Assembly (NCBI GenBank): GCA_002371265.1
Contig: DFGT01000023.1
Location: 21,985 to 85,984, forward strand
Direction: 5' to 3'
From: Bacteroidales bacterium UBA3743
Lineage (GTDB): Bacteria; Bacteroidota; Bacteroidia; Bacteroidales; Paludibacteraceae
Length of the DNA: 64,000 bases
Made by a program: the position numbers and the translations under genes. Below, in pieces: positions 18,027 to 27,366 of the stretch; position 1 is the stretch's first letter, and the number at the start of each line of letters is the position of its first letter. Below the pieces are notes generated by a model, which did not search any database, was not told where the DNA came from, and worked only from the letters and a program-made list of their open reading frames with translations.

Positions 18027-18072
18027 AAACTCAGAATTTTCAGAGAAAGCCATTGGCTTTTCATATGAGTTT
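18027..18072 (+). terminator. Possible terminator after crcB
   Basis: Nested inverted repeats: AAAGCC att GGCTTT (18046-18060) inside AAAACTCA...TGAGTTTT, ending in a short T run. Confidence 0.45.
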
Positions 18073-18093
18073 TATAATAAAATCAGTCATTAT

Positions 18094-19242
18094 ATGGAAA
18101 GATTAGAAGCACATCAAGAACAGTCTATCAATAAATATAACGAAGAAGAATATACAGGATCTTCTAAATTTGAAGAGATTCAAGAAATATGCGTCAAGAA
18201 TAAGGAGAAAGTGGACAAGTACTCCAAAATCTTGACTACGATTTTGACAGGCATCATATTTCTTTTTATATATAATAACTTCTGGGACCAAACATGGATA
18301 AAAATATTGTTAGGGATCATTGGTTTTATATACTTTATTCTTTACTTGCTACCTTTGGGGATTTTCACTCTATTATTGGGAATATCATATGAAAATGGTA
18401 GAATACACTCCAAATACCCAACAATTTTAACTATTATACTTATATTACTTATTACTTTGTTTACCAATTGGTTTTCGTTTGGATTCTCCGCAAAATGGCT
18501 GTTGGAGAGTTGTGTAAGTGTAATTTTTATATGGATTGTAGTATTTTCTATCCATGGCATAAACATCAACATTTTAGATACTAACATATTTCCAAATCCC
18601 AAACTTACCTACACTGCAAAAATAGTTGATATCAGAAGTTTTAAAGATAAAAAGAAAAAAACTTATTTCGTCCATTTCTACGATTATACAACCACTACAA
18701 ATCATTGTGATATAACAGAAAAAGAGTATAACACCTGGAAAAAAGGAGACGTTATAGAAGTGGTACTTCAACCAACTATTAATGAAATTAAAGCCAAAAG
18801 CATCAAACGGCTTGAAAATTTCGAAGGGTTGACAGATATGGAAAAAGATCAACTAAAACATAAAAAAGATATTGAATTATTCGGACAATCTCAAAAAGAA
18901 ATGGACGCAATAGATGGAGATGGTAGATCCACATCCTTAAATCTTTATTATTTTTATATAAACATTTTCAATGTAGTCATATTTGTATTGAATAACAATA
19001 TTTTATCCGATATATATAGAGTCATGAGTAATAGTTGTATTTATACAACCACATCTTTAATTGCCTTAGCCATTACGATCATTACGTCATATATTGAGTA
19101 TTCTAAAATTAAAGCCAAATATACTCTTGAAGATATTTATATATGGACTGACCATCTATTATACCGTAGTTTTTATTTCTTTATCACTATATTCTTATTG
19201 ATAGGAGAAATAATAACTATCTATCTTTTCATTTTTTCTTAA
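18094..19242 (+). CDS. Unknown multi-pass membrane protein
   Basis: 382 residues. A charged 40-residue N-terminus precedes four hydrophobic helices (about 46-62, 69-97, 109-127, 133-154), then a soluble domain of about 125 residues (160-283), then three more helices (284-301, 316-333, 358-380). The soluble part starts as a small beta domain (LTYTAKIVDIRSF; YFVHFYDYTTTTNHCDIT; WKKGDVIEVVL) reminiscent of DUF3592-type modules, but I cannot assign it firmly. Low GC and isolated between crcB and dprA; function unknown. Confidence 0.7.
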   Translation: MERLEAHQEQSINKYNEEEYTGSSKFEEIQEICVKNKEKVDKYSKILTTILTGIIFLFIYNNFWDQTWIKILLGIIGFIYFILYLLPLGIFTLLLGISYENGRIHSKYPTILTIILILLITLFTNWFSFGFSAKWLLESCVSVIFIWIVVFSIHGININILDTNIFPNPKLTYTAKIVDIRSFKDKKKKTYFVHFYDYTTTTNHCDITEKEYNTWKKGDVIEVVLQPTINEIKAKSIKRLENFEGLTDMEKDQLKHKKDIELFGQSQKEMDAIDGDGRSTSLNLYYFYINIFNVVIFVLNNNILSDIYRVMSNSCIYTTTSLIALAITIITSYIEYSKIKAKYTLEDIYIWTDHLLYRSFYFFITIFLLIGEIITIYLFIFS

Positions 19243-19365
19243 TTTTGAATACTATGATGACATTTGAATATATTCAGGAAGTAAATCCCCAATTATAAGT
19301 CGTTATAAATACGAAAAAATACGATCATAAAATTCAAAAAATAACCAAATAATAACAGTACAAAA

Positions 19366-20262
19366 ATGGATTACACAGACGAAGAATTTTACATGCTGGC
19401 ACTATCTATTTTGGAAGGTCTTACGCCTTATCAAAAGCTCAAAATCTTGGAAGAGAAGGGTAGTGCTGAAGCTTTTTTTCATGATTCTGGCAAGACGGAA
19501 TTCTATCCACACCACCGTCGACAGCAATTACAAAATGTCATCAAAAATGCCTATATAGAGTGCGAATTGATGGCAAAGAATAACATTTACACAACATTCG
19601 CTAAAAATATCGAATTTCCATTCAGATTGCGTAACTGTCCGGATTATCCGCTCGTGCTTTTTCACAAGGGGAAATTGGATGCAAACCGCAGATATGCTTT
19701 GTCAATTGTAGGGTCGAGAAAGGCTGACAAAAAAGGTGAGAGGCGAGTGTGTGAAATGCTTGATTATCTCACTCCATATAAAGATAATATGGTGATTGTC
19801 GCAGGGGTAGCATCGGGTATAGACGCAATGGTTCTCAATCATGCTCAATCACTTGGTTTCTACACAATCTGCGTCATACCACATGGATTCGGACACAGAT
19901 ATGACTGCAACGTCGAAAAGAGAATAAATTCAGCTTCATGTGTCGTATCTGAAAACAGATTTCATTTCGGATACGGAGACAGAATCTATGAGCAAAGAAA
20001 CCGTATCATTGTAGGTTTGTCGGACGCTGTTGTCGTGGCTCAGGCAAAAAATGGAAACGGTGCCGGATTATACGTCGGAAAAGCTCTCGACTATAATCGC
20101 GACTGTTTTGCATTCGTTTATCCAAATGAAAATACAGAAAATGAAAAATGCAATTTATTCGTCGCTGACGACCAAGCTATCGGTCTGAATTCAGCGGAAG
20201 ATTTTTTTGAGAAAATGATTTGGCCATGGGGAATGTATCAATTCATAATTCGTAATTCATAA
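19366..20262 (+). CDS. dprA: DNA-processing protein DprA/Smf, short form
   Basis: 298 residues. DprA binds incoming single-stranded DNA and loads RecA during transformation. A short N-terminal helical region (LTPYQKLKILEEKG) resembles the HhH/SAM part. The Rossmann-like core has SIVGSRKADKKG, VIVAGVASGIDAM, ICVIPHGFG, SENRFHFGYGDRIYEQRNRI and DAVVVAQAKNGNG. The family norm is about 360-380 residues; the C-terminal winged-helix domain is missing. GFGHRYD replaces the common G.d..YP.....L segment. Monocistronic and rightward. Confidence 0.85.
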   Translation: MDYTDEEFYMLALSILEGLTPYQKLKILEEKGSAEAFFHDSGKTEFYPHHRRQQLQNVIKNAYIECELMAKNNIYTTFAKNIEFPFRLRNCPDYPLVLFHKGKLDANRRYALSIVGSRKADKKGERRVCEMLDYLTPYKDNMVIVAGVASGIDAMVLNHAQSLGFYTICVIPHGFGHRYDCNVEKRINSASCVVSENRFHFGYGDRIYEQRNRIIVGLSDAVVVAQAKNGNGAGLYVGKALDYNRDCFAFVYPNENTENEKCNLFVADDQAIGLNSAEDFFEKMIWPWGMYQFIIRNS

Positions 20263-20646
20263 TTCATAATTATTGTGGTATATTAATCCATGGTTGGAAA
20301 CATCATTCTTAATTCTTAACTTTTAATTCCTAATTCTACAATCAAAAATGTGGGGGATTACTCTTCCAAAACAAAATTAAACATAATATTAATTATAGGC
20401 AAATACGGATTTTCGAAAGGATAGATGAGTTAACCACAATTTTTTTCTTATTACTTGATATTTGACAATTCAGGTTTGACAAAACAAGTTTATTAAAATT
20501 AAATAAAAACTTACGCGTCATTACACAATTTTAATTTTTTAATCAAATCTAACTCTACTAAACAATGCCTAATTTTAAGTATTGCCCAAACATGTTTCGC
20601 AATATAATTTTGCATCCGAATAAAAATTAATCACAAATCAAATTGT
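20263..20646. other. Intergenic region with short AATTC direct repeats
   Basis: 384 nt, very AT-rich. The first 80 nt contain slipped repeats of ATTCATAATTCGTAATTC and AATTCTTAA type, often found near gene ends in this group. The right end carries the promoter of the Tp47-like/ApbE operon (20582-20612). No gene seen. Confidence 0.5.
20582..20612 (+). promoter_or_regulatory. Promoter of the Tp47-like/ApbE operon
   Basis: TTG (20582-20584), a 20-nt spacer and TAATTTTG (20605-20612) match the Bacteroidetes sigma-70 consensus. The first start codon is 35 nt downstream. Confidence 0.65.
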
Positions 20647-21120
20647 ATGAATAAAAAATTATGCTTTGTCCTGATGACTTCTTTATTTGGTGTATTCCAA
20701 AACTTATCAGCTGACGAAAAAGTTGTTGTTACTGACATTAAAGGCGAAAAAATTTCTTTTCTGTTGTCAACAAATCCAATTGTATCGTTTGATGCTTATT
20801 CTCTAATTTTGAATACAAATGAAGAGACTGTATCGTATCCACTTACGGAATACAGATCTTTCACTATAGAGAGTAATCCTTCAAGTGTGAAACAAACTAC
20901 TCTACTCCAATCACCTTTGTTTTTTATTAACAATGGTTTATTGGAGGCAAGTGGTCTGAAACCCAAATCTAAGTTTTTAGTATGCAATATCTCAGGTATG
21001 GTTATAACAGAAGGAATCACCGATGAAAACGGATACATTTCTCTTTCTTTAAACAATCAGAAAAATTCTATATGTGTAGTCTCAACATCTAATGGCAGTT
21101 TCAAAGTCTGTGTCCGTTAA
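20647..21120 (+). CDS. Small secreted protein with a sorting-domain-like C-terminus
   Basis: 157 residues. Signal peptide MNKKLCFVLMTSLFGVF...SA, then a beta-rich N-terminal half (VVVTDIKGEKISFLL; VSYPLTEYRSFTIES) and a C-terminal half resembling a T9SS type A domain (KFLVCNISGMVITEG, GYISLSL, SICVVSTSNGSFKVCVR). Many Bacteroidales proteins of this layout precede surface-protein operons. First gene of an operon with the Tp47-like protein (33 nt) and ApbE. Its role in that operon is not known; a small exported partner is the inference. Confidence 0.65.
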   Translation: MNKKLCFVLMTSLFGVFQNLSADEKVVVTDIKGEKISFLLSTNPIVSFDAYSLILNTNEETVSYPLTEYRSFTIESNPSSVKQTTLLQSPLFFINNGLLEASGLKPKSKFLVCNISGMVITEGITDENGYISLSLNNQKNSICVVSTSNGSFKVCVR

Positions 21121-21153
21121 CATTCTTATTGTAGGTTTTAAAAAAAATTAAAA

Positions 21154-22887
21154 ATGAAAAAAAGTTTTACATTTGCTGCTTTAGTATTAGCAAGTACAAT
21201 TCAAGCACAGAACATTCGTGTCAATCTTAATGACGGAACACACGTTGTTTACGATAAAGACTCAGTCTCAAACATAGAGTTTAATCCTTCAGCATATACA
21301 GGAAAAATGTATTATGCGACAACAGACATGACATTTGCTGAATTTTACGAAGGAGAACTTCGTTTGCCAGCAAATGCACTTGTTGCCGATGGTGTCGACG
21401 TTGTCACATCAGCCACTAATGGCAAAGCGTCTCGATTCTCTGCATGTGTCGTATCAAAAGAAGGAAATCAGATTTTAGGTGTTAAAGACGTGAGTGTCAG
21501 CATGACTGAGGATGTCTACAAAGCTCTTAGTGAAGAACAAAAATCACGTTTCACATTTGTTGAAGATTCTGTTTTTGCCTCTTCAAAGCAACTTCTTTCC
21601 AATGGCAAATTCAGTGCCTACAACGCAGCTCCTGTGGTAATGGAAGGTGTTTCTGTCAGCCTTTCTTCAGGAAGTGCCGCTAATTGGGGAAATTACGTTA
21701 TCTCTTTGGGGATCGACCGCACAGCCATTCCATCAGCAGATTTGCAGGGAGCTGTCATCACAACAACTACAGGTCAGAAGTTTGCCCTTACTCCACTTAA
21801 CAATCTATGGATCAACACTGCAGAATTGGCATTTTGTGTAAAAGACTTTGTTGAACCCCATGGTATTCATCGCGCATTCAACCATACTGCCGGTCTACAG
21901 GGTAAAACAATATCCAATATAACTTACTACCTAAAGGGAAAGGATAATGTGTCTATTCCATGCAATGTGTATGTAAAACAGCAGACATTCGCATCAATTT
22001 CAGTCGACGGTGCCGCATTGGCTAAAGTCAACCCTACTGTCAATCTGATTATGAATGACATTCCTTCTGATGCTGATTATACTATTGCTTCACTGAAAAA
22101 AGGATCAGGAAGAAGTGCAAAAACTCTTGATGCAGGAAAATACAGTTATGAAAACGGAATTCTTTCCATACTCGACACTGCAGCTGTCGGTGATGTATAC
22201 AATGTCACTTTCAATTCCAACAAGTATGTGTCATTAGGAACAGCCATCAAATTTGGCTCGGAAATTCAGCCGACAGAATTGCAGGATAAACTGACAGGCA
22301 CATACGTCGAACTATTTTCAGAACAGGGCACTTTAGCTGCAAAATGGGATAGCCTATGGATTGCGGAATGCGCAAAATATGTCGGTGAGGAAAATGCTGA
22401 TTCTTCAGCAAAGATGCTCAAATACTCCATGCTCGGCACTCTTACCGGAGCTGAGGCAACTGCCAAATTTGGTGACGGAAGTAATGGTTTTGCCTCAGAC
22501 ATCCAGTTTTCTTGCCATTTCTTGAACTCAGTCGCAAGATTTGTGTTTGACGGTTGCACAATCAAAGGATTGGCAACTGATAGCACTGAAATTTTTGCTC
22601 ACAATTACGTAAAGGTTGGCTATAATGCGGAGCATAATTTCCACATTTATAAATCTACAGACAATAATGATGACGAATTCAAGTATTTCTTTATCTGTCC
22701 TGACAATCCAAAGGATACATACCATATAGAATTCCGTTATGGTAGTGATGAAAAAGAATTGCCAGATTTCTTCACTGGAAAATATGCCTACTGGATGGCT
22801 GCCGGCGTGTTGGAAAACAACGACAAACAGTGTGAAGAGTCTATTCGTCTATTTATAAAAGAAAATCTTGAACCAAGAGCTGAATAG
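21154..22887 (+). CDS. Tp47-like secreted protein, possible flavinylation substrate
   Basis: 577 residues, signal peptide MKKSFTFAALVLASTIQAQ. Residues about 53-105 (YYATTDMTFAEFYEGEL ... DVVTSATNGKASRF) align by eye with the start of Treponema pallidum Tp47 (TpN47: YATLSYADYWAGEL ... FDAVSRATHGHG), and RFTFVEDSVF matches Tp47's KFHFVEDS. The SAT triplet resembles the [ST]AT/GAT motif that ApbE modifies with FMN in FMN-binding domains. The C-terminal part (about 375-577) is a beta-rich, lipocalin-like region (TGTYVELFSEQG; FTGKYAYWMAAGV) of unknown function. ApbE follows 4 nt downstream, which supports a flavin-linked extracytoplasmic role. Penicillin binding is not implied. Confidence 0.65.
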   Translation: MKKSFTFAALVLASTIQAQNIRVNLNDGTHVVYDKDSVSNIEFNPSAYTGKMYYATTDMTFAEFYEGELRLPANALVADGVDVVTSATNGKASRFSACVVSKEGNQILGVKDVSVSMTEDVYKALSEEQKSRFTFVEDSVFASSKQLLSNGKFSAYNAAPVVMEGVSVSLSSGSAANWGNYVISLGIDRTAIPSADLQGAVITTTTGQKFALTPLNNLWINTAELAFCVKDFVEPHGIHRAFNHTAGLQGKTISNITYYLKGKDNVSIPCNVYVKQQTFASISVDGAALAKVNPTVNLIMNDIPSDADYTIASLKKGSGRSAKTLDAGKYSYENGILSILDTAAVGDVYNVTFNSNKYVSLGTAIKFGSEIQPTELQDKLTGTYVELFSEQGTLAAKWDSLWIAECAKYVGEENADSSAKMLKYSMLGTLTGAEATAKFGDGSNGFASDIQFSCHFLNSVARFVFDGCTIKGLATDSTEIFAHNYVKVGYNAEHNFHIYKSTDNNDDEFKYFFICPDNPKDTYHIEFRYGSDEKELPDFFTGKYAYWMAAGVLENNDKQCEESIRLFIKENLEPRAE

Positions 22888-22891
22888 CCGA

Positions 22892-23926
22892 ATGAGAAAC
22901 ATCAACATATTAGGGGTTGTTCTTGTATCTATTTTGAACTCTATCATCGTTCATGCCCAAAGTTATCAGGCTTCAAACTATGACGGGGAGGTGTTTAACA
23001 CTACTTATCATATAACATTCGAAGAGACACTTGAAAGCAAAGAGCGAAAAGAGAATTGGCACGACAGCATCAGAAAACTGTTCAAAGACTTTGATTACTC
23101 ATTGTCTATGTTCAATCCCAAGTCTGTAATATCTGCGATGAACAACAACAATCCAGATGCAAGAGCAAACCAATATGTGAAGACTGTCATAGAAAAATCT
23201 TTGGAAGTTTCCCGACACACGTCCGGAGCTTTTGATATCACCGTCGCCCCATTGGTAAATCTTTGGGGCTTCGGCTTTAAAAACAGAGAGAAAATCACTG
23301 CCGAAGCTGTAGATAGCATCTTGCAATTTGTAGGATATCAAAAGATTCGGCTCGACAGAAAAGGACGTCTTCACAAACAAGATCCACGCATTCAACTCGA
23401 CGCTTCAAGTATAGCCAAAGGATATATGTGTGATATCATAGGAAATTGGTTGAAAAACAAGGGAGTGAAAAACTATATGGTGGAAATCGGAGGTGAAATT
23501 ACACTTCATGGCAACAGCCCCAAAGGATTCCCCTGGCGAATTGGAATAAACGTTCCTGAAGAAGATGTCTTTCAACGAGTCAATGGTATAGAGAATATTT
23601 TAGAAATAAGCGAAGGAGGAATCGCAACTAGCGGCAACTACCGTAATTTCTACTATCAGGATGGAAAACGTTATGCTCACACAATAGACCCCAAAACTGG
23701 TTATCCTGTACAAAAAAACATACTTTCCAGCACAGTAATTGCGTCTGATTGCATTACAGCAGACTCATATGCGACAGCGTTTATGGTGATGGGGGTAGAA
23801 AAAGCTCTTGATGTGCTTGCCTCGGATAATTCAATCATGGCTTATTTTATCATTGCCGACGAAAATTCTACCCAAAAGTATAAGGTTGTGTACAGCGAGG
23901 GACTAAAAAAATTGTTAAAAAAATGA
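22892..23926 (+). CDS. apbE: FAD:protein FMN transferase ApbE
   Basis: 344 residues. Transfers FMN from FAD to Thr/Ser of exported proteins outside the cytoplasm. Signal peptide (MRNINILGVVLVSILNSIIV). Landmarks: FNTTYHITF at the N-terminus, TSGAFDITVAPLVNLWGFG, QLDASSIAKGYMCD, VEIGGEI, AHTIDPKTGYPV and the metal-site DCITADSYATAFMVMG. A TTG start at 22868 would overlap the previous gene; the ATG at 22892 gives the signal peptide and 4-nt spacing, typical of translational coupling. The probable target is the preceding Tp47-like protein. Confidence 0.92.
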   Translation: MRNINILGVVLVSILNSIIVHAQSYQASNYDGEVFNTTYHITFEETLESKERKENWHDSIRKLFKDFDYSLSMFNPKSVISAMNNNNPDARANQYVKTVIEKSLEVSRHTSGAFDITVAPLVNLWGFGFKNREKITAEAVDSILQFVGYQKIRLDRKGRLHKQDPRIQLDASSIAKGYMCDIIGNWLKNKGVKNYMVEIGGEITLHGNSPKGFPWRIGINVPEEDVFQRVNGIENILEISEGGIATSGNYRNFYYQDGKRYAHTIDPKTGYPVQKNILSSTVIASDCITADSYATAFMVMGVEKALDVLASDNSIMAYFIIADENSTQKYKVVYSEGLKKLLKK

Positions 23927-24156
23927 CTATAAATAAAATGTGGATTATCGAAAGCCTATGTTTGATAGATATTGGACTCCCCCTCCTCTCTAATGCGAGC
24001 ACATAAATAATAACTGATCATTCTTACTCGCAAATGTGGTGAAATTCATTAACATTCATCAAACTTGAACAAGTTTCCCAATTTTTTAGTTAAATATCTT
24101 GTTGATATTTCAAAACACGTTCCATATATATGTTCTTCATCATAATACGATATTTT

Positions 24157-24190
24157 TTTGAACAATCTGTTTTGATAATTGGTACATTTG
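24157..24190 (+). promoter_or_regulatory. Promoter of the 61-residue protein gene
   Basis: TTTG (24157-24160), a 22-nt spacer and TACATTTG (24183-24190). The start codon lies 33 nt downstream at 24223. Confidence 0.55.
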
Positions 24191-24222
24191 AGTAGTTAAA
24201 TGTCTAACCAAAATTTGATAAT

Positions 24223-24408
24223 ATGGAAAAATTTATGACAGCTCAAGAGATTTGGGACACATTTGTCCGGCTCAGTCATTCACAAGAGTCGTATGCTCAG
24301 CTTTGCGACAGTATTATTAACAGTGGTGAGAAAGATGCTGTGCTTGAAGAACTTGCGGCAAACAACATCAAGGATCAGAATGCACTGATTAGATTTTTTG
24401 AAGCATAA
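24223..24408 (+). CDS. Small conserved-looking protein, 61 residues
   Basis: Acidic, helical small protein with no signal peptide or TM: MEKFMTAQEIWDTFVRL, a middle Ser/Gln-rich segment, then VLEELAANNIKDQNALI. Own promoter (24157-24190) and own terminator (24435-24473) flank it closely, which argues for a real gene. The family is not recognised and the function unknown. Confidence 0.65.
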   Translation: MEKFMTAQEIWDTFVRLSHSQESYAQLCDSIINSGEKDAVLEELAANNIKDQNALIRFFEA

Positions 24409-24434
24409 TTAATCACTAAGATGATCAAAATACA

Positions 24435-24473
24435 ACAGAGACACTGCGATTCGCAATGTCTCTGTTTTTTTTT
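24435..24473 (+). terminator. Strong terminator, usable in both directions
   Basis: ACAGAGACA...TGTCTCTGT stem with an inner GCG/CGC pair, followed by nine T. It separates the convergent genes 24223-24408 and 24483-26069. Confidence 0.85.
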
Positions 24474-24482
24474 ATTATCTGT

Positions 24483-26069
24483 TTATTTCACAAATAATTT
24501 CTCTATTCTACCCTCAAAATCAAAGAGATAGACACCAGGAGATAAGTTTGATATGTTGATTTTATCGTTTTTCTCGGCCATGCCTGATTGCAACAACATT
24601 CCAGATCCGTCGTATATTTTATAATATCCTGTGGATAAAACACTTACAGATGACTTTGCTGGATTTGGATAAAAAGAATATGCGTCGACGGAATTGACCA
24701 AAGGTACATCATTTGCTTCCATTGGAACCAAATTTAACGTATATTCAAAAGTATAGTCTTTATTAGCTATATATTCATACACCACTTTTATTGTATCGTC
24801 ACCAATGCTTTCATCAATGTTCAAATATCCATCTTTATCTACAGCATTGCCAGATTTAATGGTCATCCTTGTATGATCGAACTCTCCCGGTAATGAAGAC
24901 AGGTTGAATATGAATGTTTTATCTATATTTACCGTATAAAAGTTATCAGAACAATCAACATACCAACTCATTGTTGGATTCAAATTTAGATTATTAGACA
25001 AATCCAAAGATGATAAATTATTGGATGAACAATATAATCGTTTTAGTAAAGTATTGTTTGACAAATCCAAAGATGATAAATTATTGGATGAACAAGCTAA
25101 TCGTTTTAGTAAAGTATTGTTTGACAAATCCAAAGATGTAAGTTGATTTTCAGAACAATCCAAAACTTCCAACTTTGTATTTTTTGTCACATCCAACGTG
25201 GTTAGTTGGTTGCTTTTACACTCGAACTCTATTAATGCTGTGTTATTCGATACATCCAAAGATGTCAATGGATTCCAATAACATAATAAATATTCTAACG
25301 CTGTGTTTTTTGAGACATCCAAAGAAGTTAAATTGTTGGTCCAACATGATATTGTTTTCAAAGCAGTGCTGTTTGGAAGCAATAAAGATGTCAGTTGATT
25401 TTGCCAACATAATAAACTTTCTAACTCTATATTTTTTGACACATCCAAGGATGACAGCATGTTACGTCCACAGTTAAGACTTTTTAGTTTGACGTTGTTG
25501 GTCAAATTCAGATTTAACAACCAATTACGAGGACAATCAAGCTCCGTCAAAGCCAAATTTTTAGAGACATTCAATGTAATCAGCATGTTGCTTCCACACC
25601 AAAGTTCTTCCAATTCCGTATTTTTTGATACGTCTAAATATTCAATTTCATTTAGATCACAGTGTAGAACTCTTAATGCCTTGTTTTCAGTCACATTCAA
25701 AGAAGTCAGACTATTGCGGTCACACCTAAGTTCGGTCAATTCTGTGTTTTTTGATATGTCGATAGAAGTAAGAGCATGGTAACTACACCCTAATTTTTTT
25801 AAAGCCGTAAAATACTCGATTCCCGTCAGGTCTGTCATCATATTATCTTTATTGCCAGTATATCTCAAACTGACATCTATAGTATCCACCTTTTCAATTT
25901 CTGTTGTTGAAAGAGTGTCATTCTTGTCTAAATCGTAATTTGTCGAAACATGATCCCTAAAAAGCTTATCCGGAAAATTAACATCATTGATAACTACTTG
26001 AGCCAATAAAAATTGCATAACACTTACACTAAACATTAGTGAAAACAATCTTCTTAACCTTTGATTCAT
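24483..26069 (-). CDS. Leucine-rich-repeat surface protein with T9SS sorting domain
   Basis: 528 residues from the ATG at 26069 (MNQRLRRLFSLMFSVSV, a signal peptide); the frame is open further upstream but without a signal. About 14-15 tandem 21-residue leucine-rich repeats follow (pattern L..LDVSKNT.L..L.C..N.LTS). Two units near 24997-25122 are almost identical at DNA level (63-bp period). A beta domain with a YEYIANKDYTFEYTLNL end precedes the type A sorting domain (FYPNPAKSSVSV ... LSPGVYLFDFEGRIEKLFVK). Likely adhesive or protein-binding at the cell surface via the T9SS; ligand unknown. Confidence 0.85.
   Translation of the reverse strand: MNQRLRRLFSLMFSVSVMQFLLAQVVINDVNFPDKLFRDHVSTNYDLDKNDTLSTTEIEKVDTIDVSLRYTGNKDNMMTDLTGIEYFTALKKLGCSYHALTSIDISKNTELTELRCDRNSLTSLNVTENKALRVLHCDLNEIEYLDVSKNTELEELWCGSNMLITLNVSKNLALTELDCPRNWLLNLNLTNNVKLKSLNCGRNMLSSLDVSKNIELESLLCWQNQLTSLLLPNSTALKTISCWTNNLTSLDVSKNTALEYLLCYWNPLTSLDVSNNTALIEFECKSNQLTTLDVTKNTKLEVLDCSENQLTSLDLSNNTLLKRLACSSNNLSSLDLSNNTLLKRLYCSSNNLSSLDLSNNLNLNPTMSWYVDCSDNFYTVNIDKTFIFNLSSLPGEFDHTRMTIKSGNAVDKDGYLNIDESIGDDTIKVVYEYIANKDYTFEYTLNLVPMEANDVPLVNSVDAYSFYPNPAKSSVSVLSTGYYKIYDGSGMLLQSGMAEKNDKINISNLSPGVYLFDFEGRIEKLFVK
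24997..25122 (-). repeat. Two nearly identical 63-bp LRR units
   Basis: Direct repeat of exactly one leucine-rich-repeat unit (21 codons): starts at 24997 and 25060, with a further partial unit starting at 25123. It differs at only two bases, so the duplication is recent. Confidence 0.7.
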
Positions 26070-26224
26070 ATATAATAAATTTAACGTGAGTAATCTAATA
26101 TGATTAGGTGAATATTCATGCGACATGAATAACAAAATTAAGGCTATTTTTACATATTGGATTTTTTCTTTTGTTACATTTTTATTACAAATAGTCACAT
26201 TCCGTCAGATTACCAGAACATGAT

Positions 26225-26265
26225 AAAAAAAGAGTGTAGCTGAAATACAACAGTCAGCTACACTC
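26225..26265 (-). terminator. Terminator of the LysM glucosaminidase gene
   Basis: Perfect 12-bp stem GAGTGTAGCTGA / TCAGCTACACTC (26232-26265), followed on the minus strand by TTTTTT. It begins 9 nt past the stop. Confidence 0.9.
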
Positions 26266-26274
26266 TTGATAAAT

Positions 26275-27258
26275 TTAATGCAACAACACTCTCGTTCCGA
26301 CTTTTGGTTCCCCGGATATTTTCTTGTTATGCTTCTTCAACTGCTCCAGTTGGACTCCATAATACTGAGAAATCGAATGCATCGTCTCTCCAGGTTCAAC
26401 TATATGGTAGTCAAGAGCTCTGTAGCTTCTTCTCTTTCGTTTCAAGAAGACATATTCACCAACTTTCAAAGTGTAGTTAGACGGGAAATCATTCAACGTC
26501 TTTAGTTTATCCACCGTCATATCATACTTCTTCGACAACGAATAGAATGTGTCTCCCGACTTTATCTGAACGCATCTTACACCATTGATTTCCACACGGT
26601 TGTCTCCCTTACGGATATCCACATTGTCTGCTTTTCTATCCTTTTCAGGATTCACCTCTTCCCTACTGTTTCGGCGTCCTTTATCATCGTTTGGCACCAC
26701 ATTGTCCTTGTTTCCTCCGTCATTCCTCTTGCTGTCGCCCTGATAATTGGCATCGTCGTATACATACAGTTTATTCTGCTCAATCACCTCTATCAGCAAC
26801 GACGGATACTTGGGATTCGTAGCGTAACCACATTTTTTCAAACCATTCGCCCACCCTTTATAGTCGGTGATTTTCAACTTGAAAAGAGGGGCATAATGTG
26901 CTCGCTGCAAAAAGATAGAATGATCCACAAAACTCTGAGCCGCATTCTCATACACTCTGAAACAGTCTCTTCGCTTGTCATCCTTCTTGTGGTATGTCTT
27001 TCCTTTATAATCGCTTGTACACTTGATTCCAAAATGATTGTTGGCTTTGACAGCAAGGTCGCTCCTACCGCTTCCACTCTCCAAAATACCCTGTGCCAAC
27101 GTGATGCTTGCAGGGATTTTATATTGTTTCATCTGTTCTATCGCAGTCTGCTTATACTTGGCAATATAAGCGTCTGTTTCTGCCGATTTATAGCTCACTG
27201 CGGATGCGATAGCTACTATAAATAGAGAGAATGTCGATAATATAAATTTGATTTTCAT
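26275..27258 (-). CDS. Exported glucosaminidase with two LysM domains
   Basis: 327 residues. Signal peptide, then a GH73-type N-acetylglucosaminidase domain (about 28-165; IPASITLAQGILESGSGRSD carries the catalytic Glu; NNHFGIKC; CFRVYENAAQSFVDHSIFL; YATNPKYPSLL). A charged linker (about 170-220) joins two LysM domains (about 225-272, VQIKSGDTFYSLSKKY; 283-327, HIVEPGETMHSISQYYG) that bind peptidoglycan. Hydrolyses cell-wall glycan, probably in growth or cell separation. It follows rluB in the same direction, but a terminator lies between them. Confidence 0.9.
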   Translation of the reverse strand: MKIKFILSTFSLFIVAIASAVSYKSAETDAYIAKYKQTAIEQMKQYKIPASITLAQGILESGSGRSDLAVKANNHFGIKCTSDYKGKTYHKKDDKRRDCFRVYENAAQSFVDHSIFLQRAHYAPLFKLKITDYKGWANGLKKCGYATNPKYPSLLIEVIEQNKLYVYDDANYQGDSKRNDGGNKDNVVPNDDKGRRNSREEVNPEKDRKADNVDIRKGDNRVEINGVRCVQIKSGDTFYSLSKKYDMTVDKLKTLNDFPSNYTLKVGEYVFLKRKRRSYRALDYHIVEPGETMHSISQYYGVQLEQLKKHNKKISGEPKVGTRVLLH

Positions 27259-27271
27259 GGCATTGTGTAAT

Positions 27272-27307
27272 TAAAAAGGCTGCCAAAGAGAAAACCTTGA
27301 CAGCCTT
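27272..27307 (-). terminator. Terminator of rluB-like gene
   Basis: AAGGCTGCCAA / TTGACAGCCTT stem with one mismatch and a four-T tail on the minus strand, 60 nt past the stop. Confidence 0.7.
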
Positions 27308-27366
27308 ATAATGTAAGTTAATTGCTAAGTCATAATTCTTAACTTTTAACTCTTAAATTTTAATTT

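Noticed and set aside
21154..22887. Calling the Tp47-like protein a penicillin-binding protein
   Set aside because: No SxxK/KTG motifs; the Tp47 label is historical and the ApbE context points to flavin chemistry.
26070..26198. 43-residue extension of the LRR protein
   Set aside because: Would bury the signal peptide internally; the ATG at 26069 gives a normal signal sequence.
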